A stretch of 64,000 bases of DNA, taken from NCBI RefSeq assembly GCF_019320115.1, contig NC_089588.1:114464107-114528106 (forward strand), in the 5' to 3' direction. Position numbers and translations under genes: made by a program. The stretch comes from Miscanthus floridulus. Its lineage: Eukaryota; Streptophyta; Magnoliopsida; Poales; Poaceae. Below the pieces are notes generated by a model. That model was not told the origin of the DNA and made no database searches. It saw only the letters and a program-made list of their open reading frames with translations. Positions within the stretch are counted from its first letter, which is position 1, and every line of letters begins with the position of its first letter. This document shows positions 11,301-23,237 of the stretch, piece by piece.

Positions 11301-14300
11301 GATAGGACTACATCAAGGGTCAGCTTTGTGCCCTTATCTATTTGCCTTAGTGATGGATGAGGTCACAAGGGACATACAAGGGGGACATCCCTTGGTGTAT
11401 GCTTTTCGCGGACGATGTAGTGCTAGTTGATGAAAGCCGGACAGAAGTGAATCAGAAACTGGAGTTATGGCGGGAGACTTTGGAGTCTAAAGGACTTAGA
11501 CTCAGTAGAACTAAAACTGAGTATATGAGATGTGACTTCGGCACTACTACTCGGGAGGAGAAAGATATTAGTTTGGAAGGTCAAGTAGTGCCTAGGAAGG
11601 ATACCTTTCGATATTTAGGATCAATGCTACAGAGAGACGGAGATATTGATGAAGATGTTAGCCATAGAATCAAAGCAGGGTGGATGAAGTGGCGCCAAGC
11701 ATCTGGTGTCCTATGTGACAAAAGGGTAAAACAGAAGCTAAAAGGCAAGTTTTATAGGACGACGATTAGACCTACTATGTTGTATGGTGCAGAATATTGG
11801 CATACGAAAAGATGACATATTCAACAGATAAGTGTCGCGGAAATGCATATGTTGCGTTGGATTTGCGGTCATACAAGAAGGAATCGAGTTCGGAACGATG
11901 ATATATGTGATAGATTAGGGGTAGCACCAATTGAAGAAAAGCTTGTCCACCACCGGTTGAGATGGTTTGGACATGTCCAACGGAGACCTCCAGAAGCACC
12001 GGTGCGTAGTGGAATCCTAAGCCAGGATAGTAACGTGAAGAGAGGCAGAGGAAGACCGAAGTTGACTTGGGTAGAGGCAATAAAAGGAGACTTGAAAGGA
12101 TGGAATATACCCAAAGACTTAGCCTTAGATAGGAGTGCTTGGAAAACAGCTATTCACGTGCCTGAACCTTGATGGCTTCTGTTGGGTTTCAACTTTAGCC
12201 TACCCCAACTTATTTAGGACTTAAAGGCTTTGTTGTTGTTGTTGTTGTTGTTGTTGTAAAACTGCAACCACACTAGGCCACAAAGGGGTAAGCTGCCTTG
12301 TAGTTTTAAATTCAGAAGTCAGCTAACATGCTACATGATTCAATTCAGAGGATCCCATCGAAAATTCAAGCACGAACTCATCTGGAAGGCGCAAGCAGAA
12401 AACAAATGCAAAGTGCACGCTTGGATCCTAATGCACAACAAAGTCCTAATGAAAAACCTGCAAAAGAGGGGATCGCCTCATCAGGAACATTGTGTTTTGT
12501 GTAATGGACCTTTGGAGAGGGCTTCATCTCTCTTTGCTTTGTCCCTTTGCAAAGGCCGTTTGGGGCCAAGTGTTATCTTGGGAAAATCTCATGGTGCAGC
12601 TGCCGCAGCAGGACCACGCCTGCATTGCCGAATGGTGGGAAGATGCAGCAAGCAAGATCCCAAAACAGGAACACAGACGTTTCAATGGAGTACTAATATA
12701 TATTGTGTGGAACTTGTGGAAGGAGAGGAATAGGAGCATTTTTTAGAACGAGTTCAAGACGGCTCAGCAGGTTGCCTCCTTGACCAAAGAGGACACTGTG
12801 CAAAGGCGCAGGGCTTTTTCCTTTGCGGGGTGAAAAAACTGACGATGGGAGGGGTGTATCTACTTTGGTCCTAGGACCGGTGTGATTGGCCCAATGGGTG
12901 CCATGTGTACATAAAACACTCTCTTTTCTATACTTAATTGAGCGAGCGGCAGAGCTCCTGCCTTTTCTTTCAAAAAAAATGCTACATGATGGGTGGGCAA
13001 ATACATAAGTTGCCATGCCATGCACTGAAACTCTATTTCCTTTTAGAATACCACATGTTCATAACTTAACTAGACCATTGGAAGAAGAAAAGGTACATGG
13101 AAGCACCTGCACTGCACCTTCCAGAAAAAAAAAACACACACTATCTCAGGACTGTTACTGTACATTTGGCAGGATTCACATACCTGGACCGAAGTAGACG
13201 AGTCATTTAAAAGCTGGACTAGGGGACCAATAACTGTATCGCAGGATAATCGACCTCCACTGAGTACCTGGAGATTAAACACATCAATTGAATCATCTGG
13301 GATGAACAACAAAAGTCAAGATGGAAAGATGCATGCATCTTACCTTTGGTGACCTGGAGATATTCTTCAGACATGAACATGCTGCAACGCGGATATCAGC
13401 CCAATCATGTTTCAATGCCTCAAGGAGTAAGGTTGATACCTATTTTAAGAGATTGTGTTAATAGTCATAAGTTATTTGTCAATGGACAACCGTATGCATC
13501 CACTACTAAAAACTTAAATGTTGGGAGCTGACATTGAGACAGTTGATTGAGTTACCAACCTAACTGAAATTAACAATAACAATAGAAGGACTCTACAGAG
13601 TACTGAACTAGAATTGACAACTTCGGAACTTCACACATGACATACCTCAACCGACATCAGTTGAGATCTTGACTCTTCAAGTTTTGAGCAAAGTTCAGAT
13701 AACGCAAGCAATATGGTCACTGCTCGCCTTGTCTCCAATGGATTTGCTAGCAGATGGTTGCTGAGCTTCTCAACTGCATTCGTTGTAAGAGCTTGTTTCT
13801 GCAGTTCGAAGCTGTCTTTAATCAGGGTGGTTAATGCCAAGGGAGCTTCATCTCCTACGTGACCAGGTTCTTCAATTAGCTCAAGCAAAACCATAATCAA
13901 CTTGGTCTTAATCTGTTTGTCCTGAAAATGACAGGGAGAAGCATGCCCAAGTGCAATCAAGCAGAGGCAAGCAAGTAGTCTTGTGCGTGGACTCCGATCA
14001 TGTATTAAACCAACTACTGAACGAAAACCTTTTCCATGGTCCGTTGATGCAAATCTTGAAGCAACGTCTCTGTTATCTCGAATGACTGCAGTGACGGAAC
14101 CTAAACAAGCATCCCGTATATTCATAGATCCTCCAAAAAGGCTAACAAGTTTTTGTGGAACTCCAGCACTGCATAGTGACAATTGTTCTGCACTACTCTC
14201 ACAAGAGTGAGATATAATAGCAGCAGCCAGCTCTGTGACATTCTCGTTCTCACTATCCAAAAGCGAAAGAACAAAATCCATGTTTTTCCCACTATTAACA

Positions 14301-16384
14301 TCAAACTTTGGAGCTAATCTTGATTGATATATCATTCTGAGAGCACGTGCACTTGCATCCACAACCTGTAATCAAGAGAACACAACAACAACAACAACTC
14401 CAAAGTTTGATGTTAATCAAGAGAACAACATTAAATAAAACATATGCAGCATCATTATCTACAACCATATCATACAAAACAATATGAATAATCATTAACC
14501 AAAATTGGCTCATAAGCACAATATAAAAACATGTGTTCAACAAAGAAGATTTTCTTAGGTTCCCCTTCTTACAATTGTACATGTGCTACAGCTTACAAAA
14601 AACACAATAAAATAATTGTTGAATTTAAGCAATAATGAAAACTTAAGATTTCAGAGAGATAACAATGAATTACTCAGTCATGAAACATAATGGAGATTTT
14701 GAAGTTTTCTGTCATAATTAGTTTCATTTTCTGAAAGAGAATTGTGAAGTAAGACAATCAGGCGAAAGCTTGTTGATCAGAATGTAGCAGGTAAAGGCAT
14801 TAGCAAAATTCGCTGAACAGAGCCATGTTTATATAATGAATATGCACAAGAACCATTTTCAAATATAAATATCAGAAATTACCTTGTCCCAAACTAGAAA
14901 AAGGGAGAAAACCAGCAACTGCCACATCATTATGTCAGAAAAATGGGCATGCTTATCCTTTTATAACAATCCCTATATAATTAAGGTCGAAAGCGGTGGT
15001 TCTGAAAAGGATGTTGAGATGTGACAATAGAGAAATACCAAAGTAATCATTTCATCTCCTTTTTTTGTTTTCTTACCCAGCTACCGTGTTATATTCCCCC
15101 TTTGATAGTCATTCTGTACCACAACCACAAAGGAGTGACCGTTGGCCTCATAGTAGAATAATGAACAGCAGAGTTCACCAAACTAAACAGTTAGTTCACT
15201 TGCAGACTACCTCCATAATTCATTCAAGCTCATATATCCATTGCATCACCAGTTTATAGATCATGTGAGCGATTATATATTGGTTGAAATTTTTGGGGAG
15301 GCAAAATTCTGACTAATGCATGTGGGGTTTTCAAACTGCAATCCCTGGCTGAGTGCTACTACTCTGACATCAGAAAACAAACAAGTTCTAAGTTCAAGCA
15401 TAAATCATGAGCTCCAGTTTTACCATAACTAACAGAAGCAATTTACCACATATTTTTTAGATTGTGTTCAAAAGAGGAAGAAAATTGTAATCGATGAATA
15501 TAGACGATCTCTACAGGAATCCAAAATAAAAAAGACAACTTTCCAGCAGCACATCCTCCCCCACCATCACCAAACCTAACCATTGACCCGCTACCAAACT
15601 CTCCTGATTTCAAGCACAAATGAACAATAATTACACTACTTCAACCAAATGATGAGAATAGCATAAAAAGGAACGGGCATAGAAAAGAAGAGAAAAGGAA
15701 ATGCCAACCACCACACTAGTTCTCACCTTAACTAAACTAACATATTCTCCAACAGTTTAGCTCAAATAATTGGCCTCATTCCAAGGCTTTAAGCACAAAC
15801 CACCAATCATAATTCCCCAATGCAGAGTTGTTTACTTTTTTTCAACCAATCCGTAGTTATTTGCCATCAAAATTACCCCAATTTATTTCAAATTTTAACT
15901 ACATCAAAACCCTTATACTATAGAACATGTTAACAGCAAATGGAATGCTGTGGTTGCCAGCTGCCACACACACCTCATCCCAAATTCCCAATTGCAGAAA
16001 GTAAGGTCAAAATTCTTCACCAATCCAATCAATAGTTCTCATAAAACTAATGAAATGGACACCATTTGTACCCAATTCAGGCTCAATTTCAAGCATAATT
16101 GCTAACGTATCCCAAATCTACACCAAGAAACAAGGCAAGCAGTTGTTGCTGCTAGCTTCCGTCGACTCTGCTGGTCGCAACAGATCTTTTCCCAATTAGG
16201 CAAGAAACCTACTTTTCTATTACCAAAACCAATCAGATTCCCGCAGACACAAGCTAACGAGCAAGTGAAGGGGAGCAGACCCTACCTTCTCGTCGGGGTG
16301 AGCGAGGAGCCGAGTGAGGTGCTCCACAGCGCCGGCGGCCAGCACGGCGCGCGCGCCATCCTCCACGCCGCACGCGAAGCTCCC
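8390..16384 (-). CDS. ARMC8: ARMC8/GID5-like armadillo-repeat protein, 5'-truncated
   Basis: Exons (minus strand): 16384-16286, 14365-13646, 13439-13344, 13267-13184, 9620-9386, 9309-9149, 8872-8591 and 8449-8390 (stop 8392-8390). All junctions are GT/AG and all phases agree, giving 579 codons without an internal stop. The product is a string of armadillo helices (for example the [12 protein letters not shown] and [14 protein letters not shown] segments) matching plant ARMC8, the scaffold subunit of the cytoplasmic/nuclear CTLH (GID) E3 ubiquitin ligase. Human ARMC8 is about 670 residues. Here roughly 70-80 N-terminal residues and the start codon are missing: homology begins abruptly at [10 protein letters not shown], and upstream DNA has no in-frame ATG. 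The next usable ATG is early in exon 2. Introns 1 and 4 are long, and intron 4 holds three transposons. Family identity is firm; whether a protein is made is not. Confidence 0.85.
10139..10646. mobile_element. Stowaway/mariner-type MITE in ARMC8 intron 4
   Basis: The ends are CTCCCTCCATTTC and its inverted copy GAAATGGAGGGAG, each bordered by TA (10137-10138 and 10647-10648), the target duplication of Tc1/mariner elements. Inner sequence is partly palindromic (AATTTGACCAA on the left, TTGGTCAAAC on the right). At 508 bp it is longer than most Stowaways, so the middle may contain a later insertion. Confidence 0.8.
10857..12255 (+). mobile_element. 5'-truncated RTE-type LINE with a (TTG)n tail
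   Basis: The element encodes the C-terminal half of a non-LTR reverse transcriptase. Frame 10861-11430 contains FMPGRS and [20 protein letters not shown] frameshift near 11395 moves the FADDVVL active-site motif into frame 11357-11815, and a last segment is at 11843-12172. The 3' end is a TTG microsatellite (about 12230-12255), characteristic of plant RTE elements. It is flanked by a 15-bp duplication, GTAAAACTGCAACCA, at 10842-10856 and 12256-12270. The endonuclease is missing and stops are present, so it is dead. It lies antisense to ARMC8 within intron 4. Confidence 0.9.
12340..12978 (+). mobile_element. 3' fragment of an L1-type LINE (zf-RVT region) with poly(A)
   Basis: Plus-strand frames 12335-12560 and 12492-12746 read as the zinc-binding region that follows plant L1 reverse transcriptase: [13 protein letters not shown], then [20 protein letters not shown] and [13 protein letters not shown], with one frameshift between them. 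A short poly(A) closes the element. A perfect 12-bp duplication, ATGCTACATGAT, flanks it (12328-12339 and 12979-12990). It was therefore inserted already 5'-truncated. Confidence 0.9.
14295..14416. repeat. 19-bp perfect inverted repeat across the ARMC8 intron 1/exon 2 boundary
   Basis: Exon 2 bases 14295-14313 recur as the exact reverse complement at 14398-14416 inside intron 1. The 84-base interval contains the exon 2 acceptor (14366-14367) and a CAA microsatellite. The flank TAATCAAGAGAACA is also directly repeated on both sides of the microsatellite. Confidence 0.85.
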
Positions 16385-16385
16385 C

Positions 16386-16590
16386 GTTGGGTGTCGCACG
16401 TGGAATGAAGAATTGAAAAATTGAGGTGGCCGAGAAGTGTTTTTATGAAAAATTGATTTTTTTTTTGGGTATTTTTTAGCAGCTTTTTTTCTGCTTGGTT
16501 GGTGTTTATAGGAGAGGGGATGGTGATAGAGAAATGATGGGTGGGCCAGTGGCACGGCCCAGTTGGGTGTCGCACGTGGAATGAAGAATT
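16386..16590. repeat. 29-bp direct repeat at the ARMC8 5' breakpoint
   Basis: An identical 29-bp sequence starting GTTGGGTGTCGC occurs at 16386-16414 and 16562-16590. The first copy begins two bases beyond the last recognisable ARMC8 codon. The 147 bp between the copies are not duplicated elsewhere in the window as far as can be seen. Confidence 0.85.
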
Positions 16591-16633
16591 ATTTACTCTA
16601 TTCCTTTGTTATTTTTTAGCTGGTGAGTACAAT

Positions 16634-17247
16634 GAGCCTGTGTTCGGCTGGCCAGATTTGACTGGCTTGATGTTTTTTTTTTCAGGCGGAATATGATTTT
16701 TTTCTAAAAAAAATCAGTAAAAACAGTAAAAACAGCATGACCAGTATAACCAGTATAATTTTTTGAAGTCGCATTCGATCGTCTTTAATTTTTGTTAGAT
16801 TTTTATTATGAAGGCGGTGGCTGCATTGGATTTGGTCTGAAAAATGGGACATATACTGACAGGTGCTATTTTCTAGTACGTTTTCGGTTTTTGTTTCTTT
16901 TGGATCAAGGTGTTTTACATTGTTTTATGGAATTTCATTGCCTTTGTTGCTCGTGTAATTCTTTTTTCTACAAATGTTTAACCTCGAATCTAATAAGCAT
17001 AAACATTCTTATGCGGCTTTGTGGTATGATTTGAATTCTCCAAGTCAAGAGAATCTTATGCATTTGATTGTTCTTTTTCAATTTCTTTTTCTTGTCCCGT
17101 AAGATTCTTTTTTTTTTTTTGTTCTTTCGCCCTATTCGCTAGTCTTATGAGTCGTACTATTTTAATGAACAAATATTGTTTTTTTTCTCATAATAAATCA
17201 GTGAATAATACTTTCAGCCATAGCTTTTCAGCAAAACGAACAGGGTC
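16634..17247. mobile_element. Possible hAT-like MITE
   Basis: The left end GAGCCTGTGTTCGGCTGG and the right end, read on the other strand as AGACCCTGTTCGTTTTGCTG, are imperfect inverted repeats resembling the CCTGTTCGG termini of grass hAT MITEs. No convincing 8-bp target duplication is visible, so the limits are tentative. Confidence 0.35.
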
Positions 17248-17831
17248 TTTATCCGCAAGATTTATTTCTTTTTCTTTTTCTTTATCAGGACTCTTCCAGA
17301 ATAGCGTCTCGATATCTCCAACCATGAATGCTTTCATTTTACCCGATGGTTTCACGTTTCTTATGTAATCTAAACTATAATAATGTTTATTACTACTTTT
17401 TTTATCCTCACTTACTTTTGATAGTCTCGCCTCGACACCACCCTTTGTAGTGGTAATCCCCAGAAATTTCTCAAATATTTTATATAATCAGTTATTTAAG
17501 TATTTCAAGTGTTCCAATCCGATTGTGGTGTGTGGTGTGCTATTTGTCATGGTAGTTGAAGTCGAGGGCTCCAGAGTACGTCCAGGGCGCACTTGGTTGC
17601 AGGGTTAGATCAAGTTGTTTTGCTCATGCAAGCGAGGCTTGCCTTGCTAGGCCAGACAAGCCAAAATGACTCTTCTATGAAAGTAAAGCAAAAGGCTTAA
17701 CATAGGCCGCAAAACGATTCCACCTAATAAACAACCTCTTCATCTTATATCTCGCTCTGTTATGTGAGACGGCCGATCGCTAAGAGTCAAATATATCCTT
17801 AGCAGCTTTGGTCTTCAAAAGGTATACCGTT
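17248..17831. other. Intergenic DNA between ARMC8 and the M1 retroelement
   Basis: AT-rich sequence without a recognised gene, RNA or repeat. It ends with the GTTAC target site of M1 at 17832-17836. Confidence 0.5.
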
Positions 17832-17836
17832 GTTAC

Positions 17837-19305
17837 GGAAAGGATCGAGATGTTCAAGAGGGGGTGAATTGAGCTAATTCTAAATTTCTTGTAATAATTA
17901 AGCCCTACACTTAGCCTATTTCACCTCCTTTGCCTAGAAGTGTTTCTATTGTTCTATCACACAAAGAGTTTTGCACCCTAGGTTCCAATCCTACTCTAGC
18001 ATGATAATTCTAAGAATGTAAAGACATAAATTGAATTTCTCAAATCCAAATGCTCAAAGTAAAGAGAGAGGAATGCGTCAATGTTTTTTCAAGGTATCAG
18101 AGAGTCGCCACTCCCCACTAGTCCTCGTTGGAGCACCCGCGCAAGAGTGTAGCTGCCCCTTGATCCGCGCAAGGATCAAGTGCTCTCTACGGGCTGATTA
18201 TTTGACACTCCGTCGCGGTGAATCGCCTACGACCGCTCACATCATGACTTGGGTCATCCACAAGTTCCGTCGGATGATCACCAAGTTTTCAATCACCACC
18301 GAGCCGTCTAGGTGATGGCGATCACCAAAAGTAACAAGTACAAACTCTCACTTGACCAAGATAAGCCTAATGAGAAAGATGGATGCACACTTGCTACTCC
18401 CTATGCACTAATGAGGTCCTTAATCTTGGATTATCAAATCCCAATCACCCCACTAGGTCTTGCTCTCTCTTGCACTCTAAAGGTGTTTCTCAGCTGAATA
18501 AATGGGCAAGAGTTCTAAGTTGGACGAGTGGGAGAAGTATTTATACTCCCCACTTCAAAACATACCTGTTGTGGTCCAACTCAGCACATTTTAGAGTGAC
18601 CGGACGCTCAGGTCAAAGTGATCGGACGCGTCCGGTCAGTAGCCAACGGCTACATGATGCTAGCACAGTCATTAGAGACCGGATTCTAACCAGCGTCAGA
18701 TCGCCACCCATCTGATGCGTCCGATCAGTAATTTCCTTCTCTGGATGCTTACTGTTGTTGACCGTATGTGGCCTCTAGTGCGTCAGGTCACAGCGTCTAG
18801 TCCTGCGCGTCCAATCCTGATTGGGAGCCAGCGTCCGATCGATGAGCAAGCCCTAGCTGCACGAGCTAACGCTGATCGGACACGGCACCTGTGCGTCCGG
18901 TCCAGCGTCCAAGTCTCCATTCACCTCAAATTCTACCAACTTTGTGAACGGCATTGACTTCAACTGATATATGGGCTGTCCTTGAGCTACCTAGTGCTAA
19001 GTTTGACAAGTGTGTACCACACCTAAACCATTAGAGTCACCTAGGCAAGCTACTAGTTCATACCCCCTTAATAGTACGGCCAAAAGAAAAACAAAGTCGT
19101 AAACTACTCTAAGAGTCTCTCCAATGTCAAACGACACTTAGAACTAGTCCGTCCTTAACCTTGTCGTTCATCCATTGAAAACCGAAACAATTTCCATCGA
19201 CAGGGGCATGAAAACCATAATTGCCTAACCAATCACCATTACCATGACCAAACTTAAGTTGCCTCTACAAAACACATATTAGTCACAGTAATCTTATGTC
19301 ATCAT
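17837..19305 (-). mobile_element. M1 3' LTR, truncated at its first ~30 bp
   Basis: The sequence matches the M1 5' LTR (43271-44739) along its length, including the terminal GATCCTTTC, a TATA-like GTATTTATAC and a GGACGCGTCC palindrome at 18620-18637. The first approximately 30 bases of the LTR (TGAAAGCATCTAGG onward) are absent because the inverted element P1 starts at 19306. Confidence 0.8.
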
Positions 19306-20791
19306 TAAAAGCATCTAGGCCCCTAGTTGGGTTTCAGTGATTAATAACAATACGTGATTACTGTGACTAACGTGTGTTTTGTAGAGGTAATTAAGTTAGG
19401 TCACGGCAATAGAAATTGATTGGGCAATCATGGTTGTCATGCCCCTACGATGGAAATCGTTTTGGTTTTCAAAGGATGGACCACAAGATTAAGGATGGAC
19501 TAGTTCTAAGTGTCGTTTGGGTTGAAGAGACACTTAGAGTAGTTTAGGACTTTGTTTTCCCTTTTGGCCATACTATTAAGGGGGGTATGGACGGCTAGCT
19601 TGACCTAGGTGAGTCTAGTGGGTTAGGTGTGGTGCACACTTGTCTAAACTAGCACTAGCTAGCTCCAAAATAGCCCTTAGATCAATTGGAGCAAACTTCA
19701 TTCACATATGATTACGAGTTGAAAGTGAATGGAGGGTCATATACTGACCGGACGCTGGTTCCGGTGTGACCGGACGCTGGCGTAGAGTCTGATCAGTTCA
19801 TTTGATCAAGGTGAAGTCGTCTGGTGCGAACGGACGCTGAGAGGTGAGTGACCGAACGCTGGGTGCCAGCGTCCGGTCGACTCCAGTAAGGTTCCAGAGA
19901 GGGAAAATCGTGACTGGACGCGTCCAGTCAGTGCTGATCGGACATTGTCCTACGTCCGGTCACAACTTAATCACTCAGTTTCGGGGAGAACTGATCGGAG
20001 CGTCTAGTCAACTTGATTGGACGTCCAGTCACCCCGTAGAGGCACATAACGGTTTATTTTGAATGAGGGGTTATAAATACTTCCTCTATTCACTCAAGGG
20101 ATCACTTTTGCTCATTCCAACAGCTGAGAAACACCCTTGAGAGTGCTAAAAAGAGCAAGGTCCTATTGAGGTGATTGAGATTTGAGAATCCAAGAGATAG
20201 CCCTCATTAGTGAAAGCAAGAGTAGCAAAGTGTGCATCCACCCTTCTCATTAGGCTTGTCGTGGTCAAGTGAGAGTTCGTGCTTGTTACTCTTAGTGATC
20301 GCCATCACCTAGATAGCTTGGTGGTGATTGGGAGCTTGGTGATCATCCGGTGGAGCTTGTGGATGACCCAACTCAAGTTGTGAGCTGTTGTGGGTGATTC
20401 ACCACGACGGAGTGTCAAAGAATCAACCCGTAGAGAGCACTTGATCCTTGCACGGATCAAGGGGGAGCTACACTCTTGCGCGGGTGCTCCAACGAGGACT
20501 AGTGGGGAGTGGCGACTCTCCGATACCTCAGCAAAATATCACAGCGTTCCTCCTTCTCTCTTTACTTTGAGCATTTACTTTGAGCAATTCAATTCTTGTC
20601 TTTACATTCATAGAATTACCATTCTAGAGTAGGATTGGAACTTAGGTTGCAAGACTTTTTGTGCGGTAGAACATTAGAAACACTTTCTAGGCACAAGGGG
20701 TGAAGTGGGCTAACCATAGGGTTTAATTATTGCAAAGAAATTTAGAATTAGCCCAATTCACCCCCTCTTCTTGGGCATCTTGATCCTTTCA
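19306..20791 (+). mobile_element. P1 5' LTR
   Basis: The 1486-bp LTR ends in GATCCTTTCA, immediately before the primer-binding site. It contains several GACCGGACGC/GCGTCCGGTC motifs and a perfect 18-bp palindrome, GACTGGACGCGTCCAGTC, at 19912-19929. It is nearly the inverted image of the neighbouring M1 LTR. Confidence 0.85.
20071..20080 (+). promoter_or_regulatory. Candidate TATA box of the P1 LTR
   Basis: TTATAAATAC lies about 710 bp before the LTR end, and an equivalent inverted site is present in both M1 LTRs. Position and conservation suggest the LTR core promoter; no transcript evidence is available. Confidence 0.5.
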
Positions 20792-20793
20792 AT

Positions 20794-20806
20794 TGGTATC
20801 AGAACC
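20794..20806 (+). other. P1 primer-binding site (tRNA-iMet type)
   Basis: TGGTATCAGAACC, two bases after the LTR end, resembles the complement of the 3' end of plant initiator methionine tRNA, the usual Copia primer. It differs at one position from the common TGGTATCAGAGC. Confidence 0.8.
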
Positions 20807-20844
20807 TCGTGCTCACGAAATTAGACTTAACCATTTAGAGAAAG

Positions 20845-23237
20845 ATGTCTCACGGGGATGGCCATCCTCCTATATTTGAGGGGGATGATTTTCCTTATTG
20901 GAAAATCTGCATGGAGACGTATTTAGAAGCTTTAGATGTTGGAATATTTAGAGCCGCCTTACAAGGATTCCCAAAACCTTGGGATCCCACGCACCTTCAA
21001 GGTGATGAAGTAAATTATGAAAAATAGAATGCAAAAGCTCGAAACACCATCTTTAGAGGCCTTTGCAAAGATGTGTTTAATCGGGTGAGGAACCATAAAG
21101 ACGCCCATGCACTATGATCAGACATGTGTGCGCTCCATGAGGGAACAAAGAGCGAGCATGAGGAACACTATCATCTTGTCATGAAAAAGCTAAATTCTTT
21201 TGAGATGCTTCCTAAAGAGAGTGCTAATGAAATGTACTCACGCTTGAATGTTCTTGTTGAGGAAGTCAATGGGCTTGGACTTACTCAAATGCAACCATCC
21301 GACGTTGTAAGAAAAATCTTAAGTGTCTTTCCCATTGACAAATATGGGCATATTGTGATCGTGCTTCATCAAGGTGATCTTTCCACCGCTACACCAACAC
21401 AAATCTTGGGAAAGATCAATGCACATCACACTACAAGATGGTTCATCCTCTACTAAGAAGAAAGACAAGGACTTAGCATTCAAAGCTAGCTAAGAGAAGG
21501 GCAAGGCAAGACTTGAGTATGAGAGCTCAAGTGATGATGAAATTAATGCTGCAAGTCTTGCTCTCATGGTGAGAAGAACCACCAAGATGCTAAAGAAGCT
21601 TAACAAGAGTGGCATCAAGTTTGATGGCAAGAAAAAGAAATTCTTCACCAGCTCTAGAAGGAAGCCAATCTCGGAGATGGATTGCTACAATTGTGGAGAA
21701 CTTGGTCATCTAGCACACCAATGCACAAAACCCAAGAAAGACAAGTACAAGAACAAGTACAAGGGCAACAAAGATGACTCAAGTAATGAAGAAGAAGATG
21801 AGAAGAAGAAAAACAAGCCATACAAGAAGAAGGATGGCAAGAAGGACTTCCACAAGAAAAAGAAGAATGGCAAGGCATATATCACTCGTCAGTGATTGGC
21901 TCACGGACATTGATTCATCAAGTTGCTCATCCGATAATGATAGTGATAATGAGAAGGTGGACGCCATTGTGATTGACTCTTCATCATCTTCACCGACACC
22001 ACTGACATCATCCTCTATACACCTATGCCTTATGGCCAAAGGTGAACGTAAGGTATCAAATGATGATGATAGTAGTGGTGATGATCATGCTAACAATGAT
22101 GATAGTGATAGTGGTGATGATGAATATGAACCACCTTTTTTATGATGATCTTGTTAAATTGCTAAATCAATATACTAAGATCATTAGAAAGACTAGAGCT
22201 AAGAATGACAAGCTAGAAGCTAAGAATGATTCTCTTTTAGCCAAATGTGATATAGCCAAAAAGGCTAGTGTTGAGCTTAGAGAAGCAAATGAAGCTATGT
22301 CATCCAAACTCAATGAGCTCAAATCTTCTAAGAAAGAGCTTAAAGAAAAATATGATAAACTTGAGAGGATACATAATGAGCTCATCACTAACCATAATAT
22401 GCTAAAAGGTGAATATACAACTCTCAAGATTAATCATGATAATCTTGTCATTGCTCAAGAATTTTTATCCAATGAGCCACATGATGCTACTAATGATGTT
22501 GTTAAGATTGATGTAGCTACATCATGTGATGATTTGATCATTGAGAGCATTGAGCAAAGTTTTAGTAGCAAGGGCAAGCAAGTGATTAAGACCGATAATT
22601 ATGATGATTATGTCAAGCTCAAGAGTGATAATGAAAAGCTCAAGAAAGATCTTGAAGAGAATAAAACCCACAACACTATTGTGCTAGAAACTCTTGATCA
22701 TGATGGTGATTTGATTCTTGAGAATGAGAAGCTCAAAGAAGAGAACAAGAAACTCAAGGAAGAGAAAAATAATGATGCACTCAAGGAAGAGAACAAGAAG
22801 CTCAAGTTGGAGAAAGAGCATCTCAAGATTAGATTGAGCAAGTTCACAAGAGGCAAGCATCTTCAAAGTGAGCTACTAATGAACACCGTCATAAAGATGG
22901 ATAGAAGTGGCATTGGGTATTTGACAAATCAAGAGAAGAAGGCTCAAGCTCAACAATAACTACACAAGTCAAAGCCAAAGCCAAATAGATGTTTTGAGTG
23001 TGGACAATAAGGCCACTTTGCCCATGAGTGTCAAACTCCACCACCACAACCCTTGCCCAAGCATGCTAGACCCTTTGCTTTCAATGCTCATTACATGCTT
23101 AGAAAGGACTCTAGTGGAAAGATGAAAGTTATGTTCTTAGGACCTCCCAACAAGAATAGGCCAAAGAAAATTTGGGTAGCAAAGTCATTTGTTGAGAAGG
23201 TGAAGGACCCTCAACAAGTTTGGGTTCCTAAAGCTTG
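20845..23237 (+). pseudogene. P1 gag (nucleocapsid-type polyprotein), broken
   Basis: Reading starts MSHGDGHPPIFEGDDFPYW at 20845 and meets a stop after 60 codons at 21027. It continues through 21124-21456 and 21566-21895, where CYNCGELGHLAHQC forms an intact CCHC knuckle. An acidic serine/aspartate stretch follows, then a frame change near 22140. The next segment (22042-22959) is a long Lys/Glu/Leu/Asn-rich coiled coil. A second knuckle near 22994 is interrupted by an in-frame stop. The long coiled-coil gag with two knuckles is typical of Sireviruses. Several nonsense codons rule out function. Confidence 0.8.

Noticed and set aside
16220..16555. Minus-strand ORF that would extend ARMC8 upstream to 16555
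   Set aside because: It has no ATG (it opens on GTG), and the residues before GSFACG are unlike any ARMC8; they come from the filler DNA between the 29-bp repeats.
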